From Candidatus Phycosocius bacilliformis (GTDB lineage: Bacteria > Pseudomonadota > Alphaproteobacteria > Caulobacterales > Aquidulcibacteraceae), in assembly GCF_003112735.1 (NCBI RefSeq), contig NZ_BFBR01000003.1, positions 248,001-312,000 of the forward strand: DNA of 64,000 nt, in the 5' to 3' direction. Numbering within the stretch: position 1 is the first letter of the stretch; the number at the start of each line of letters is the position of its first letter. The translations under genes were made by a program, and so were the position numbers. Shown piece after piece: positions 17,481-25,838 of this stretch. The notes below the pieces were generated by a model. The model worked only from the letters and a program-made list of their open reading frames with translations. It did no database searches and was not told the origin of the DNA.

Positions 17481-18260
17481 GTGGAAAAGCTTCTCCTTCT
17501 GCAGCGCCATGCCAACAATAGCGCCACTTTGTGGCTTAACCGGCCTGAGAAACGCAATGCGCTGACAGTGGCCATGTGGTCGGCTCTTCCTGATCTGGTG
17601 GCCGAAGCAGTGGCTGACCCCGAGATCAAGCTTGTGTTCCTGCGCGGGGCAGGTGGCGTGTTTGCTGCGGGCGCGGATATTGCCGAAATGCCTGAGGTCT
17701 ATGCCACCTCAGCCGCTGCCTTGCTCAATGATGAGAAAATCCAAGGCGCGATGAAGGCATTGGAGAATTGCCCCAAACCCGTCATTGCGCTCATTGAGGG
17801 ACCGTGTGTTGGTGGTGGATGCGGGTTGGCGCTGGCCTGCGATCTGCGCATCGGCACCACTGGAAGCCGTTATGGGGTGACACCGGCCAAGCTGGGGCTG
17901 GTCTATGGTGCGGGTGACACACGCCGATTGGTTCAAGCTGTTGGTCTGTCGAAAGCCAAGGACATTTTGTTCACGGGTCGCCTGCTTGAGGCCGATGAAG
18001 CCCTGGCAAGCGGCCTGATCGACCACTTGGTCAGCCCCGACCAATTGGACCTTGTGGCAGAGGATTATGCCCGCAAGATTTCGGTGGCCTCGGTCTATTC
18101 AATCCGCGCACAAAAGCAGATTTTTGCCTTGCTGCGTGGCGGCCAAGATGATGCGGACGAAAGCCGGGCCCTGTTCGGACAGAGTTTTGAGGGCGCAGAC
18201 TTCAAGGAAGGTTTTGCGGCCTTTATGGAAAAGCGGCCTGCGCAATTTCCTGTGCGCTAA
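17481..18260 (+). CDS. Enoyl-CoA hydratase/isomerase family protein (crotonase)
   Basis: 259 residues of the crotonase superfamily: LNRPEKRNAL at about 19-28, FAAGADIAEM near 61-70 (first oxyanion segment) and CVGGGCGLALACDLRIG near 111-127 (second). The position of the usual catalytic Glu in the 130s region reads VTPAKLGLV, where many hydratases have PE; Ala/Lys here suggests activity other than classical hydration or a changed substrate. The start is GTG at 17481. Lone gene, followed by the FAD oxidoreductase gene on the same strand. Confidence 0.87.
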   Translation: MEKLLLLQRHANNSATLWLNRPEKRNALTVAMWSALPDLVAEAVADPEIKLVFLRGAGGVFAAGADIAEMPEVYATSAAALLNDEKIQGAMKALENCPKPVIALIEGPCVGGGCGLALACDLRIGTTGSRYGVTPAKLGLVYGAGDTRRLVQAVGLSKAKDILFTGRLLEADEALASGLIDHLVSPDQLDLVAEDYARKISVASVYSIRAQKQIFALLRGGQDDADESRALFGQSFEGADFKEGFAAFMEKRPAQFPVR

Positions 18261-18324
18261 AAGCCTAAGCACTATGTCGCCACCTGAGGCTGGCGATGGT
18301 CACAGCCGACAGCGGAGGGACAAG

Positions 18325-19323
18325 GTGACACGTTTTGCCATCATCGGGGCAGGCCTCAGTGGGTTGGCTTGTGCGCATGAACTGGTCAATGCCGGTCATC
18401 AAGTCACCTTGTTTGACAAAGGCCGTGGGCCGGGTGGGCGGATGTCGACACGTCGCGTGGCCACCCCCGCAGGCGAAGCCTGTTTCGATCACGGTGCGCA
18501 ATTCTTTACAGCCCGCGACCCCCGCTTCCAGACCCTTGTGGCCGAGCTGATGGCCAAGGGTGCCGTGGCACTTTGGGATTCGTCACGCGTCCGACGGGGC
18601 AAGGACGGCACCACAAGCCCCTTGTTTGACGAACCAATCTATGTCGGCACACCGGGTATGAATGGCCTCGTGCGCGGACTGGCCGAAGGTCTCAACGTCC
18701 GCTGGGGCCAGCGCGTCAGCTCCGTGGAGGGACGGCCCGGCGCCTGGATGCTGGCATTGGAAACAGGCGCGGCAGAAGGCCCATTTGAGGCTGTTATTTG
18801 TGCAATACCCGCCGAACAAGTCGACGCTTTGCTCGGCACCCCCGCCCCGGCCCAAGCCCAAGCCGCCAACAAGGTGCGCTCTGTGCCATGCTGGGCAGGC
18901 CTGTTTGCTTTTGATGCACGATTGCCGCTGACATGGGGGCTGGCGCGCTTTGACGATCATCCCGTGATTGATGTGATCAGCGCCACGTTGGACAAACCCG
19001 GGCGGACCGGGCCTGCGGCTTATGTCGTCCATGCCCGGTCAGATTGGTCAACACGTCATTTGGAGGATTCCGCCGACGAGGTTGCAACCCATTTGCTTGG
19101 GGTACTGGCTGAGGTGGCTGGCCTGCCTGTCGAGGCCTTACCCGCAACCTTGGTGCGTCAAGCCCATCGTTGGCGCTACAGCCGGGTTGAGACGGGGGCG
19201 GGCCAAGACTTTATTTATGACGCGGGGCTGCGCATTGGTGTGTGCGGCGATTGGCTCACCGCGCCACGGGTTGAATCAGCTTGGCTTTCAGGCCATCTCT
19301 TGGGTGCACATCTGACTGCTTAG
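18325..19323 (+). CDS. Renalase-like NAD(P)/FAD-dependent oxidoreductase
   Basis: 332 residues starting at a GTG with GGAGG six bases upstream. The FAD-binding motif GAGLSGLACA is at about 7-16, then DKGRGPGGRMSTRR near 30-43, which is typical of the renalase-like COG3380 flavoproteins, and a C-terminal GVCGDWLTAPRVESAWLSG segment that closes the FAD site. These enzymes oxidise amines or reduced nicotinamide isomers; the substrate here is unknown. The open frame extends upstream into the crotonase gene but that sequence is not family-like. Confidence 0.87.
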   Translation: MTRFAIIGAGLSGLACAHELVNAGHQVTLFDKGRGPGGRMSTRRVATPAGEACFDHGAQFFTARDPRFQTLVAELMAKGAVALWDSSRVRRGKDGTTSPLFDEPIYVGTPGMNGLVRGLAEGLNVRWGQRVSSVEGRPGAWMLALETGAAEGPFEAVICAIPAEQVDALLGTPAPAQAQAANKVRSVPCWAGLFAFDARLPLTWGLARFDDHPVIDVISATLDKPGRTGPAAYVVHARSDWSTRHLEDSADEVATHLLGVLAEVAGLPVEALPATLVRQAHRWRYSRVETGAGQDFIYDAGLRIGVCGDWLTAPRVESAWLSGHLLGAHLTA

Positions 19324-19393
19324 CTGACAAGGTGGACGTCAGGGTCTAAAGATACAAACAGCCCCTGCCGCCTATTCAAAGAAGGAATGAGGA

Positions 19394-20146
19394 ATGTTTC
19401 TGTCTCTTGCGACCTGGCCTGAAATCGACCAACGGCTGAAAGACGGCAAGCGCGGCATTATCATTCCCATCGGCAGCCACGAACAACATGGCCCAACCGG
19501 CTTGATTGGCACCGATGCTTTGTGCCCAGAGATTATCGCGCGCGAGGCTGAAAAGCAGGCTGATGTGTTGCTCGCACCGACGTTTTCTGTGGGCATGGCC
19601 CAACATCATATGGGCTTTCCGGGCTCCATGACCTTGCGACCCTCCACCATGATTGCCACCATCGTGGATTGGACAGCCAGTCTAACACGGGCGGGTTTCG
19701 ATCGGCTCTATTGGGTCAATGGCCATGGCGGCAATGTGGCAACCATTCAGGCAGCCTTTGCTGAGACCTATGCTGCTTACTCGCTGCGGGGCGAGGCTGC
19801 CCCCTTTGCGCATATGCTGAAAAATTGGTGGGAATTGCCGGGAATTGAGCGGCTTTGCCTTGATATGTACCCGACAGGCCATGGCTCGCATGGCACCGCC
19901 TCAGAAGTCGCGGTGACTTATTGGGCCTATCCTGAGCGGGCCAATCTTGCCAAATTGGTGCTCGAGCCCAAGATCGCGCCCAACGGGCCGATCCGTGATG
20001 CTGCCGATTATCGTCGCCGCTTCGCCGATGGCCGCATCGGCTCTGATCCTACCCAGTCCACACCCGAACAGGGTGGCACCATTGTTGCGGCGGCCGCCAA
20101 GGCTTTGATCACGGATGCCACCAGCTTTTTTGCCGAGACCGCCTGA
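19394..20146 (+). CDS. Creatininase-family amidohydrolase
   Basis: 250 residues with the metal-site pattern of creatininase-fold amidases: IGSHEQHGP (Glu30, His32), GTDA (Asp41), VNGHGGN near 107-113 and the Glu of SHGTASEVA near 163. Members open cyclic amides or act on formamides in cofactor and riboflavin-related pathways; the substrate cannot be assigned. Start has GAAGGAATGAGGA upstream. The stop overlaps the next start by one base (TGATG), coupling it to the UbiH-like monooxygenase gene. Confidence 0.88.
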   Translation: MFLSLATWPEIDQRLKDGKRGIIIPIGSHEQHGPTGLIGTDALCPEIIAREAEKQADVLLAPTFSVGMAQHHMGFPGSMTLRPSTMIATIVDWTASLTRAGFDRLYWVNGHGGNVATIQAAFAETYAAYSLRGEAAPFAHMLKNWWELPGIERLCLDMYPTGHGSHGTASEVAVTYWAYPERANLAKLVLEPKIAPNGPIRDAADYRRRFADGRIGSDPTQSTPEQGGTIVAAAAKALITDATSFFAETA

Positions 20147-21411
20147 TGCCTGCCACGCCGGAAAACTTTGATGTCCTGATTTCCGGGGGAGGTTTGGTTG
20201 GCCTCACCTTGGCGCTTGCCTTGGATCAGGGCGGGCTCAAAGTCGCCGTGATCGACCGCCTGCCAGCGGCTGAGGTGCTGGAGGAGAGCTTTGACGGGCG
20301 GGCAACCGCCATGGGTTTTGCGACCTATCGTATGATGGAGAGCTTGGGCGTGGCCCGTCACATTGGCGAGGTCCAGCCGATCCAACAGATCCTTGTGTCA
20401 GATGGGCGGGTGGGAAGTCCCAGCCGCAAGGGGGGGCCTTCTTCCCTCACCTTGCATTTTGACCAAGCCGAGACCGGCACAGGTGAGGAACCCCTTGGCT
20501 GGATGATTGAAAACCGCCGCACCCGGCTCGCACTTGACAAAGAGGCCGCGACCCGGCCCGGTATCACCCGCTTTGCCCCTGACGAGATTGTCGATTTCAC
20601 AATCCTGCCGGGCCACGTCGAGGCCAAGCTTAAATCGGGCCAACAGCTTGTAGCCCCCGTCATCGTCGGTGCAGAAGGGCGTGGGTCGTTTGTGCGGCAA
20701 AAGGCGGGTATCCGCACCTATGGCTGGACCTATGGCCAGACCGGCATCGTCACCACAATTGCCATGGACCGGCCCCATGGTGGGGTCGCGCATGAGTATT
20801 TCTTGCCGACCGGGCCGTTTGCCATCCTGCCACTGATGGGCAACCGCGCCAATATCGTTTGGTCGGAAAAGACCGCGCGGGCGCAAGCCCTGCTCGCCAT
20901 GCCGCGGGCGGACTTGGAACACGAATTGGCCCGCCGCTTTGGTGACTTCCTGGGAAACGTTCGCCTTGACGCCCCGGTCTGGTCCTATCCTTTGTCCATG
21001 GAGCTTGCCGCAACATGGGCAAAGCCACGCGTGGTACTGGCAGGAGACGCCGCCCATGGCATCCATCCCATTGCTGGACAGGGCCTTAATCTGGGTCTGA
21101 AGGATGTTGCCGCGCTGGCTGAGGTTTTGGTTGAAGCGGCCAATCTGGGCCAAGACCTTGGCGATCTTGCCGTATTGGAGCGCTATGCCCAGTGGCGTCG
21201 CACCGATACCATGACCTTGGCCATCTCCTGTGATGGCTTTGTGCGACTTTTCTCCAATGATCTGGCCCCTATCCGGGCTTTGCGGACCTTAGGTCTGGGC
21301 CTGGTGGATGCGATTGGCCCTGCCCGCCGCTTCTTTGCCAGCCACGCCGGAGGTGCTGTTGGGGATTTGCCCCGCTTGTTGCGCGGCGAACGCCTTGAGG
21401 CCCGCTTATGA
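20146..21411 (+). CDS. UbiH/UbiF-family FAD monooxygenase
   Basis: 421 residues with the aromatic hydroxylase signatures: GGGLVGLTLALAL at about 12-24, a DG motif region near 180 (VGAEGRGSFVR), and GDAAHGIHPIAGQGLN at about 300-315 that closes over FAD. This is the ubiquinone hydroxylase type, which adds hydroxyl groups to the polyprenyl-benzene ring at the inner membrane. Which position (C5, C6 or C1) cannot be read. It is coupled to the creatininase-like gene upstream and overlaps the VOC gene downstream (ATGA). Confidence 0.9.
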   Translation: MPATPENFDVLISGGGLVGLTLALALDQGGLKVAVIDRLPAAEVLEESFDGRATAMGFATYRMMESLGVARHIGEVQPIQQILVSDGRVGSPSRKGGPSSLTLHFDQAETGTGEEPLGWMIENRRTRLALDKEAATRPGITRFAPDEIVDFTILPGHVEAKLKSGQQLVAPVIVGAEGRGSFVRQKAGIRTYGWTYGQTGIVTTIAMDRPHGGVAHEYFLPTGPFAILPLMGNRANIVWSEKTARAQALLAMPRADLEHELARRFGDFLGNVRLDAPVWSYPLSMELAATWAKPRVVLAGDAAHGIHPIAGQGLNLGLKDVAALAEVLVEAANLGQDLGDLAVLERYAQWRRTDTMTLAISCDGFVRLFSNDLAPIRALRTLGLGLVDAIGPARRFFASHAGGAVGDLPRLLRGERLEARL

Positions 21412-21776
21412 GTGATTATGCAACACCCAATCTTCCCAGCCGCGACATGGATGTCACCGCGGCCTTTTATGGGAAATTGGGCTTTGAGCTTGATTATCGC
21501 GCCGCCAATTGGATGATCCTGTCGCGCGGCGGATTAGAGCTTGAATTTTTCCCCTATCCAGACCTTGATCCCACGACATCCTCGTTTAGTGCCTGTTGGC
21601 GGGTCGATGACCTTGAGGGGCTTTATCAATGCTGTGTGCAGGCTGACATCCCGCGTCAGGCAATCGGCATGCCGCGAATCCATCCGCCGCAACGTGATCC
21701 CTCAGGCCTGACCATTGCCTATCTGATCGATCCCGATGGCAGCCTGATCCGCATCATCCAGAATACTCTTGATTAG
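21408..21776 (+). CDS. VOC-family protein (bleomycin-resistance-like)
   Basis: 122 residues of the vicinal oxygen chelate fold: PSRDMDVTAAFYGKLGFEL at the N-terminus, LELEFFPYPDLDP in the middle and the closing IAYLIDPDGSLIRIIQN strand. The layout with a short single domain matches bleomycin-binding proteins, which act as drug-sequestering dimers, but glyoxalase-like enzymes share the fold. Overlaps the monooxygenase stop by ATGA and the convergent ATP-grasp gene by four bases. Confidence 0.85.
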   Translation: MSDYATPNLPSRDMDVTAAFYGKLGFELDYRAANWMILSRGGLELEFFPYPDLDPTTSSFSACWRVDDLEGLYQCCVQADIPRQAIGMPRIHPPQRDPSGLTIAYLIDPDGSLIRIIQNTLD

Positions 21777-22684
21777 GACTGAGACGGTCTCAGCCGAGCC
21801 ATGACCGCTTCGGCAAACAGACGGGCCCCATGCGTGCCGCCTTGGCGATCATGCGAGAGATAGAGCCAAGGCTCGATCAGTTCGAGTTCCATCAAGAGCC
21901 ATTGCCCGTCTGGACCGCGCACCAAATCGACCCGGGCATAAACCAAAGGCGCTCCTTCTGCTGTCGCAAGCACGGCTTCGGCGGCGGCCAACGCACCCTC
22001 AGGAGGATCAATGCCGGTTTCCTGCGCGCCATACTGGCCTTGCGTGCGATAATCACCGGCCTTGGGCCGCTTGATCAGCGCGTGAGAGAAGCGCCCGCCG
22101 AAATAGAGCAGCGACAACTCCCCCTCATCGGTCACCGCGGGCAGGAACGGCTGGATCAAGGCGGCATGCGGGGGCAGAAGGTCTGCACTGGGAACAGGCG
22201 CGCCGCGCCTCAATCGGGCCTGCCGCCAGGCACCGGCCCCAATGCGCGGCTTGATGATGATTTCATCGGCACCAAAGGCGTCGAAACTGGCAAGAATGGC
22301 CTCAGGTGCACACGCCTCAAGGCTGATCGTTGGGGGGACTGGTGCGCCGCGGGCGGCAAGATCGGCCAGATAGCCCTTATCCATATTGGCGCGGATGACC
22401 GCCCCTGAATTGAACAAAGCCGTGCCAGCGGCCTCAATCTCATCAAGGCGGGCCAGAAAAGTCTGTGTCGCCTGCGGATAGTTCCACGCCAAAAGCGGCA
22501 GAACCGCGCTGTAACCTGACCAATCTGTCCCCTCATCCTGCCAAAACACGGGTTCGACCGCCACGCCAAAAGGGGCAAAGGCTTGGCTCAACAAGGCCAA
22601 TTGATTGTGGGCATAATCGGGTTCGTCCCGATCCGGGCGGCTTGGGTAATAGTCGTGGGTGACCAGAAGGGCGATGGGCAACAT
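21773..22684 (-). CDS. Orphan ATP-grasp enzyme
   Basis: 303 residues with an ATP-grasp domain resembling glutathione synthetase/RimK: NSGAVIRANMDKGYLADL near 90-107, EIIIKPRIGAGAWRQARL near 142-159 for the ATP lysine and loop, and YARVDLVRGPDGQWLLMELELIEPWLYL near 248-276, holding the Mg-binding Glu residues. It should join a carboxylate to an amine or thiol through an acyl phosphate. Substrate not known. The ATG at 22684 is preferred over a TTG two codons earlier. Confidence 0.85.
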   Translation of the reverse strand: MLPIALLVTHDYYPSRPDRDEPDYAHNQLALLSQAFAPFGVAVEPVFWQDEGTDWSGYSAVLPLLAWNYPQATQTFLARLDEIEAAGTALFNSGAVIRANMDKGYLADLAARGAPVPPTISLEACAPEAILASFDAFGADEIIIKPRIGAGAWRQARLRRGAPVPSADLLPPHAALIQPFLPAVTDEGELSLLYFGGRFSHALIKRPKAGDYRTQGQYGAQETGIDPPEGALAAAEAVLATAEGAPLVYARVDLVRGPDGQWLLMELELIEPWLYLSHDRQGGTHGARLFAEAVMARLRPSQS

Positions 22685-22767
22685 GTCCAAGCCGCTAGCC
22701 CCATCGTCTGCAAACGTCTAGAGCAGGCCCGCTTGAAACTGCTATTGGCACGGAGCCTGGAAGAAAC

Positions 22768-23760
22768 ATGACGATGCAATTTGACGTGTGTGGCGTGGGG
22801 AATGCCATTGTGGATGTGATTGCCCCGGCAAGCGACGCCTTCTTGGCCGAACATCAGATTGCCAAAGGTGCCATGACGCTGATTTTCGATGAACCTGCGG
22901 TTGAGCGCCTGTATGCGTCCATGGCTCCAGGTCAGGAGAGTTCAGGTGGCTCGGCAGCCAATACACTGGCCGGTATTGCCTCGCTCGGGGGCAAAGGTGC
23001 CTATATCGGCAAAGTGGCTGATGACAGCTTGGGTCAGGTGTTTCGCCATGATCTGAATGCCGGGGGTGTGGCCTATGACACACCGGCCCATGTCGGGGGC
23101 CCATCAACCGCGCGTTGCCTGATCAATGTGACACCCGATGGTCAGCGCTCAATGAGCACGTTTTTGGGGTGCTCTCCGCTTCTGAAATCGGAGGACCTCG
23201 ACCCCGCGAAATTGTCATCGGCTCAAATCGTCTTCCTGGAAGGCTATTTGTTTGATGCCGAGGAGGCCAAGGCCGCCTTTGTCAAAGCTTCAGAGATCGC
23301 CCATAATGCGGGCAATAAGGTGGCATTGACCTTGTCGGATCTATTCTGTGTGGACCGGCACAAGGCCGCCTTCCGGCACCTGGTGGCCCACCACATCGAC
23401 ATATTGTTCGCCAATGAGGCCGAGATCATCGCCCTTTATGATGCGCCGGACTTTGAGACCGCCCTGGAAGCTGCCCGCGCTGATTGTGATCTGGTGGCGC
23501 TGACGCGCTCGGAAAAAGGCTCCGTGCTGGCACGCGGCGATGAGGTGGTGCGCGTGGCAGCTGACCCGGTGGCCGCCGTGGTCGATACGACCGGTGCTGG
23601 CGACCTCTATGCGGCGGGTGTGTTGTTTGGCCTCGCCACTGGGCGGGAATTGGAGGCCTGCGGGCGCTTGGGATCATTGGCAGCAGGTGAGATTATCTCC
23701 CATTATGGCGCGCGTCCCCATGCCAATCTGGCAGAACTGGCTGCAGCCCGCGGCCTTTAA
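22768..23760 (+). CDS. PfkB-family sugar kinase, adenosine kinase-like
   Basis: 330 residues with the ribokinase/PfkB pattern: GGSAANTLAGIASLGGKGAYIGKV at about 53-76 and VDTTGAGDLYAAGVL with catalytic Asp279. NEAEI near 213 is part of the nucleotide site. The overall order is that of bacterial proteins labelled adenosine kinase, which phosphorylate adenosine or related nucleosides with ATP. Strict substrate choice within PfkB kinases cannot be read from motifs. Followed by a small secreted-protein gene. Confidence 0.87.
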   Translation: MTMQFDVCGVGNAIVDVIAPASDAFLAEHQIAKGAMTLIFDEPAVERLYASMAPGQESSGGSAANTLAGIASLGGKGAYIGKVADDSLGQVFRHDLNAGGVAYDTPAHVGGPSTARCLINVTPDGQRSMSTFLGCSPLLKSEDLDPAKLSSAQIVFLEGYLFDAEEAKAAFVKASEIAHNAGNKVALTLSDLFCVDRHKAAFRHLVAHHIDILFANEAEIIALYDAPDFETALEAARADCDLVALTRSEKGSVLARGDEVVRVAADPVAAVVDTTGAGDLYAAGVLFGLATGRELEACGRLGSLAAGEIISHYGARPHANLAELAAARGL

Positions 23761-23811
23761 GCTGAAAGCGGCCAGCCTGACATCTGGCCCATTTCTTGCG
23801 GAAAATCGCCG

Positions 23812-24198
23812 ATGAAGACGCGCTTGGCCTTGATTGGGACATCCTTGCTGTTTGGACTGGGCACCTTGGCGCACGCCCAGTCCCAGACGGGTGCCCAGAC
23901 TGATGCCCAGACTGATTCCCAGACCCGCACGACCTATCGCAGCGATGGCGTGGTCGCACCCCAAGTCCGGGTTGACGTTCCCCGCGAAAAGCCGCGCAAA
24001 GTCCGAGTGACCCGCTCCCGCGATGCCATGGCCCCCAAGGGTGCTTATCTGGATCGGATTGAGCCTGTGGGCGGGGGTGTTCGGACGGCCCCGGCTGGCC
24101 CCGAAAGCGATCAATCGAGTCCGTCTGTCTGGGTTGAGATCAAGCCGCAATCGCGCCGCCCATCGGCCTCGCCGCCCCCGCCACCCCCCCGGCCTTAA
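23812..24198 (+). CDS. Small exported Gln/Pro-rich protein, uncharacterised
   Basis: 128 residues. Signal peptide of about 22 residues ending LAHAQ, then a repeated stretch in which QT(G/D)(A/S) recurs about four times, a basic segment near 60-75 and a proline-rich tail ending in seven prolines with one Arg. The underlying DNA shows a short tandem repeat of CCCAGACTGATG type near 23878-23925. No domain recognised; probably periplasmic or outer membrane-associated. It sits 51 bases after the kinase gene on the same strand. Confidence 0.65.
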   Translation: MKTRLALIGTSLLFGLGTLAHAQSQTGAQTDAQTDSQTRTTYRSDGVVAPQVRVDVPREKPRKVRVTRSRDAMAPKGAYLDRIEPVGGGVRTAPAGPESDQSSPSVWVEIKPQSRRPSASPPPPPPRP

Positions 24199-24336
24199 AC
24201 ATCCGATGGCTGCGTGCCCCTTGGCCGGATTCTGCTTTTTTGGTTCAAAAGTCCCCACACTGCGCCTAAAAGGCCAATCATGCTTGCCCGATAAGAGCTA
24301 TATTGCCGTCCATAGGCCAAAGGATCACACCGCAGC

Positions 24337-25062
24337 ATGCTGACGCTTGAAGGCCTGACCAAAACCTATGCCGGGGGCCGGGGTGTGGCGGCGATCAGCT
24401 TTGCAATCGCCCCCGGCGAAGTTGTCGGCTTTATCGGGCCAAACGGTGCCGGCAAAACAACCACTTTGCGCATGATCGCAGGGACTTTGGAACCTGATGC
24501 AGGCCGGGTCAGTCTCATGGGACATGATGTCAGCACCAACCGACTTCAGGCGCAGGCTTTGATGGGCTACCTGCCAGAACATGCCCCCTTGTATGGCGAT
24601 ATGAACCCGCGCGATTATTTGCGTTTTCTGCTCGGCGTCAGGGGCATTCCCCGGCGAGACTGGGTCAATTTGATCGAGCAGGCAGCAGCGCGCACCACGA
24701 TTGCCGACATTCTTGACGTCCGGATTGACAGCTTGTCAAAAGGATTAGCCCGGCGGGTGGCTTTGGCGGGCGCGCTTGTTCATGACCCAGCCGTCCTCAT
24801 CCTTGATGAACCCAGTGACGGGCTTGATCCGATTCAAAAGCGGGTCACGCGCGACCTCATTTCAGCGCTGCGCCCCGGACGCATCATTGTGATCTCGACC
24901 CATCAATTGGAAGAGGCTGCAGCCCTATGTAGCCGCCTGATCATGATTGCCGATGGCCGGGTGCGGGCGGATGAGAGCCCGGAAGTGTTCGCGGCACGCA
25001 ATCCCCAAGGCGATCTTGAGACGATCTTTTACCAATTGACCCAATCGGAGGTCACCCCATGA
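24337..25062 (+). CDS. ABC transporter ATP-binding protein, Gld-type
   Basis: 241 residues with Walker A GPNGAGKT at 34-41, signature LSKGLARRVALAGALVHDP near 130-148, where the canonical LSGGQ is replaced by LSKGL, and Walker B VLILDEPSDGLDP following. The sequence resembles the ATPase of GldA/NatA-like systems with a separate permease. It is the first of four overlapping genes (ATPase, permease, GldG-like, DUF4340) that should form one membrane complex. Gene starts at ATG 24337 with little visible SD. Confidence 0.9.
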   Translation: MLTLEGLTKTYAGGRGVAAISFAIAPGEVVGFIGPNGAGKTTTLRMIAGTLEPDAGRVSLMGHDVSTNRLQAQALMGYLPEHAPLYGDMNPRDYLRFLLGVRGIPRRDWVNLIEQAAARTTIADILDVRIDSLSKGLARRVALAGALVHDPAVLILDEPSDGLDPIQKRVTRDLISALRPGRIIVISTHQLEEAAALCSRLIMIADGRVRADESPEVFAARNPQGDLETIFYQLTQSEVTP

Positions 25063-25838
25063 CAGGGTCGTGGCGATCGGTGTGGCCAAAAGGGTTTGGA
25101 GCGGGTCTGATGGCGATTTATCGCCGCGAACTGGTGCAAGATGCCCGCGGCTTGTTGGCTTATCTATTTGCTGCGAGTTTTGTGGCCGTGTCCGTCCTGC
25201 TCGCTTTCCAAGTGGGCGGCTTGTTTGAGGCCGGACGCGCAGACCTTGCCGCCTTTTTCCAGTTTCACCCTTGGCTCTTTGTTGTCCTGATGCCTGCTCT
25301 TTCGATGCGGGCTTGGAGCGAGGAAAGCAGGACTGGAACGATTGAAACCCTCCTCAGCCTGCCTGTTTCGGTGCCAGCACTGGTGCTGGGTAAGTTTCTG
25401 GCTGCTTGGACGTTGGTTGCCCTCATGCTGATCTTGACGACGCCACTCTGGATTGGCGTCTCATTGCTTGGGCCGGTCGACCATCAGGCAACGCTAACTG
25501 CGTATCTGGGTTCATTCCTATTGGCCGGTGCGGGCCTCGCAATTGGCATGGCTGCATCGGCTGCATGCAGAAGTCAGGTGATGAGTTTCATAACTGCCCT
25601 TGGGGTGACTTTCATCATGACCGCTGCGGGTCTGCCTCTGATCGCCAGCACGCTGATGCCCATTCTCGGCACGTCAGCCACTGCGGCAATCACCTCCATC
25701 TCACTTCTGGACGCTTATGCTGGCTTTGAGCGCGGGGTTATCGACGTCGACAGCCTTATCCATCTTTTAGGTGTCAGCGGGCTGGGCCTCGCGCTGGCTG
25801 GTCTTTGGGTGGATAACAGGCGTGGAGGCGGGCGATGA
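25059..25838 (+). CDS. ABC transporter permease, GldF-like
   Basis: 259 residues with about six membrane segments. It belongs to the ABC-2 or GldF-type permeases: an N-terminal cytoplasmic helix AIYRRELVQDARGL, then PALSMRAWSEESRTGTIETLLSLP near 78-101, a motif typical of GldF. The ATGA overlaps with the ATPase and GldG-like genes indicate tight coupling. The role in gliding in Bacteroidetes does not transfer here; the exported substrate is unknown. Confidence 0.88.
   Translation: MTGSWRSVWPKGFGAGLMAIYRRELVQDARGLLAYLFAASFVAVSVLLAFQVGGLFEAGRADLAAFFQFHPWLFVVLMPALSMRAWSEESRTGTIETLLSLPVSVPALVLGKFLAAWTLVALMLILTTPLWIGVSLLGPVDHQATLTAYLGSFLLAGAGLAIGMAASAACRSQVMSFITALGVTFIMTAAGLPLIASTLMPILGTSATAAITSISLLDAYAGFERGVIDVDSLIHLLGVSGLGLALAGLWVDNRRGGGR

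Noticed and set aside
24199-24336. Promoter of the ABC operon near TTGCCC / TATATT
   Set aside because: The two hexamers are only nine bases apart, too close for a sigma-70 promoter.
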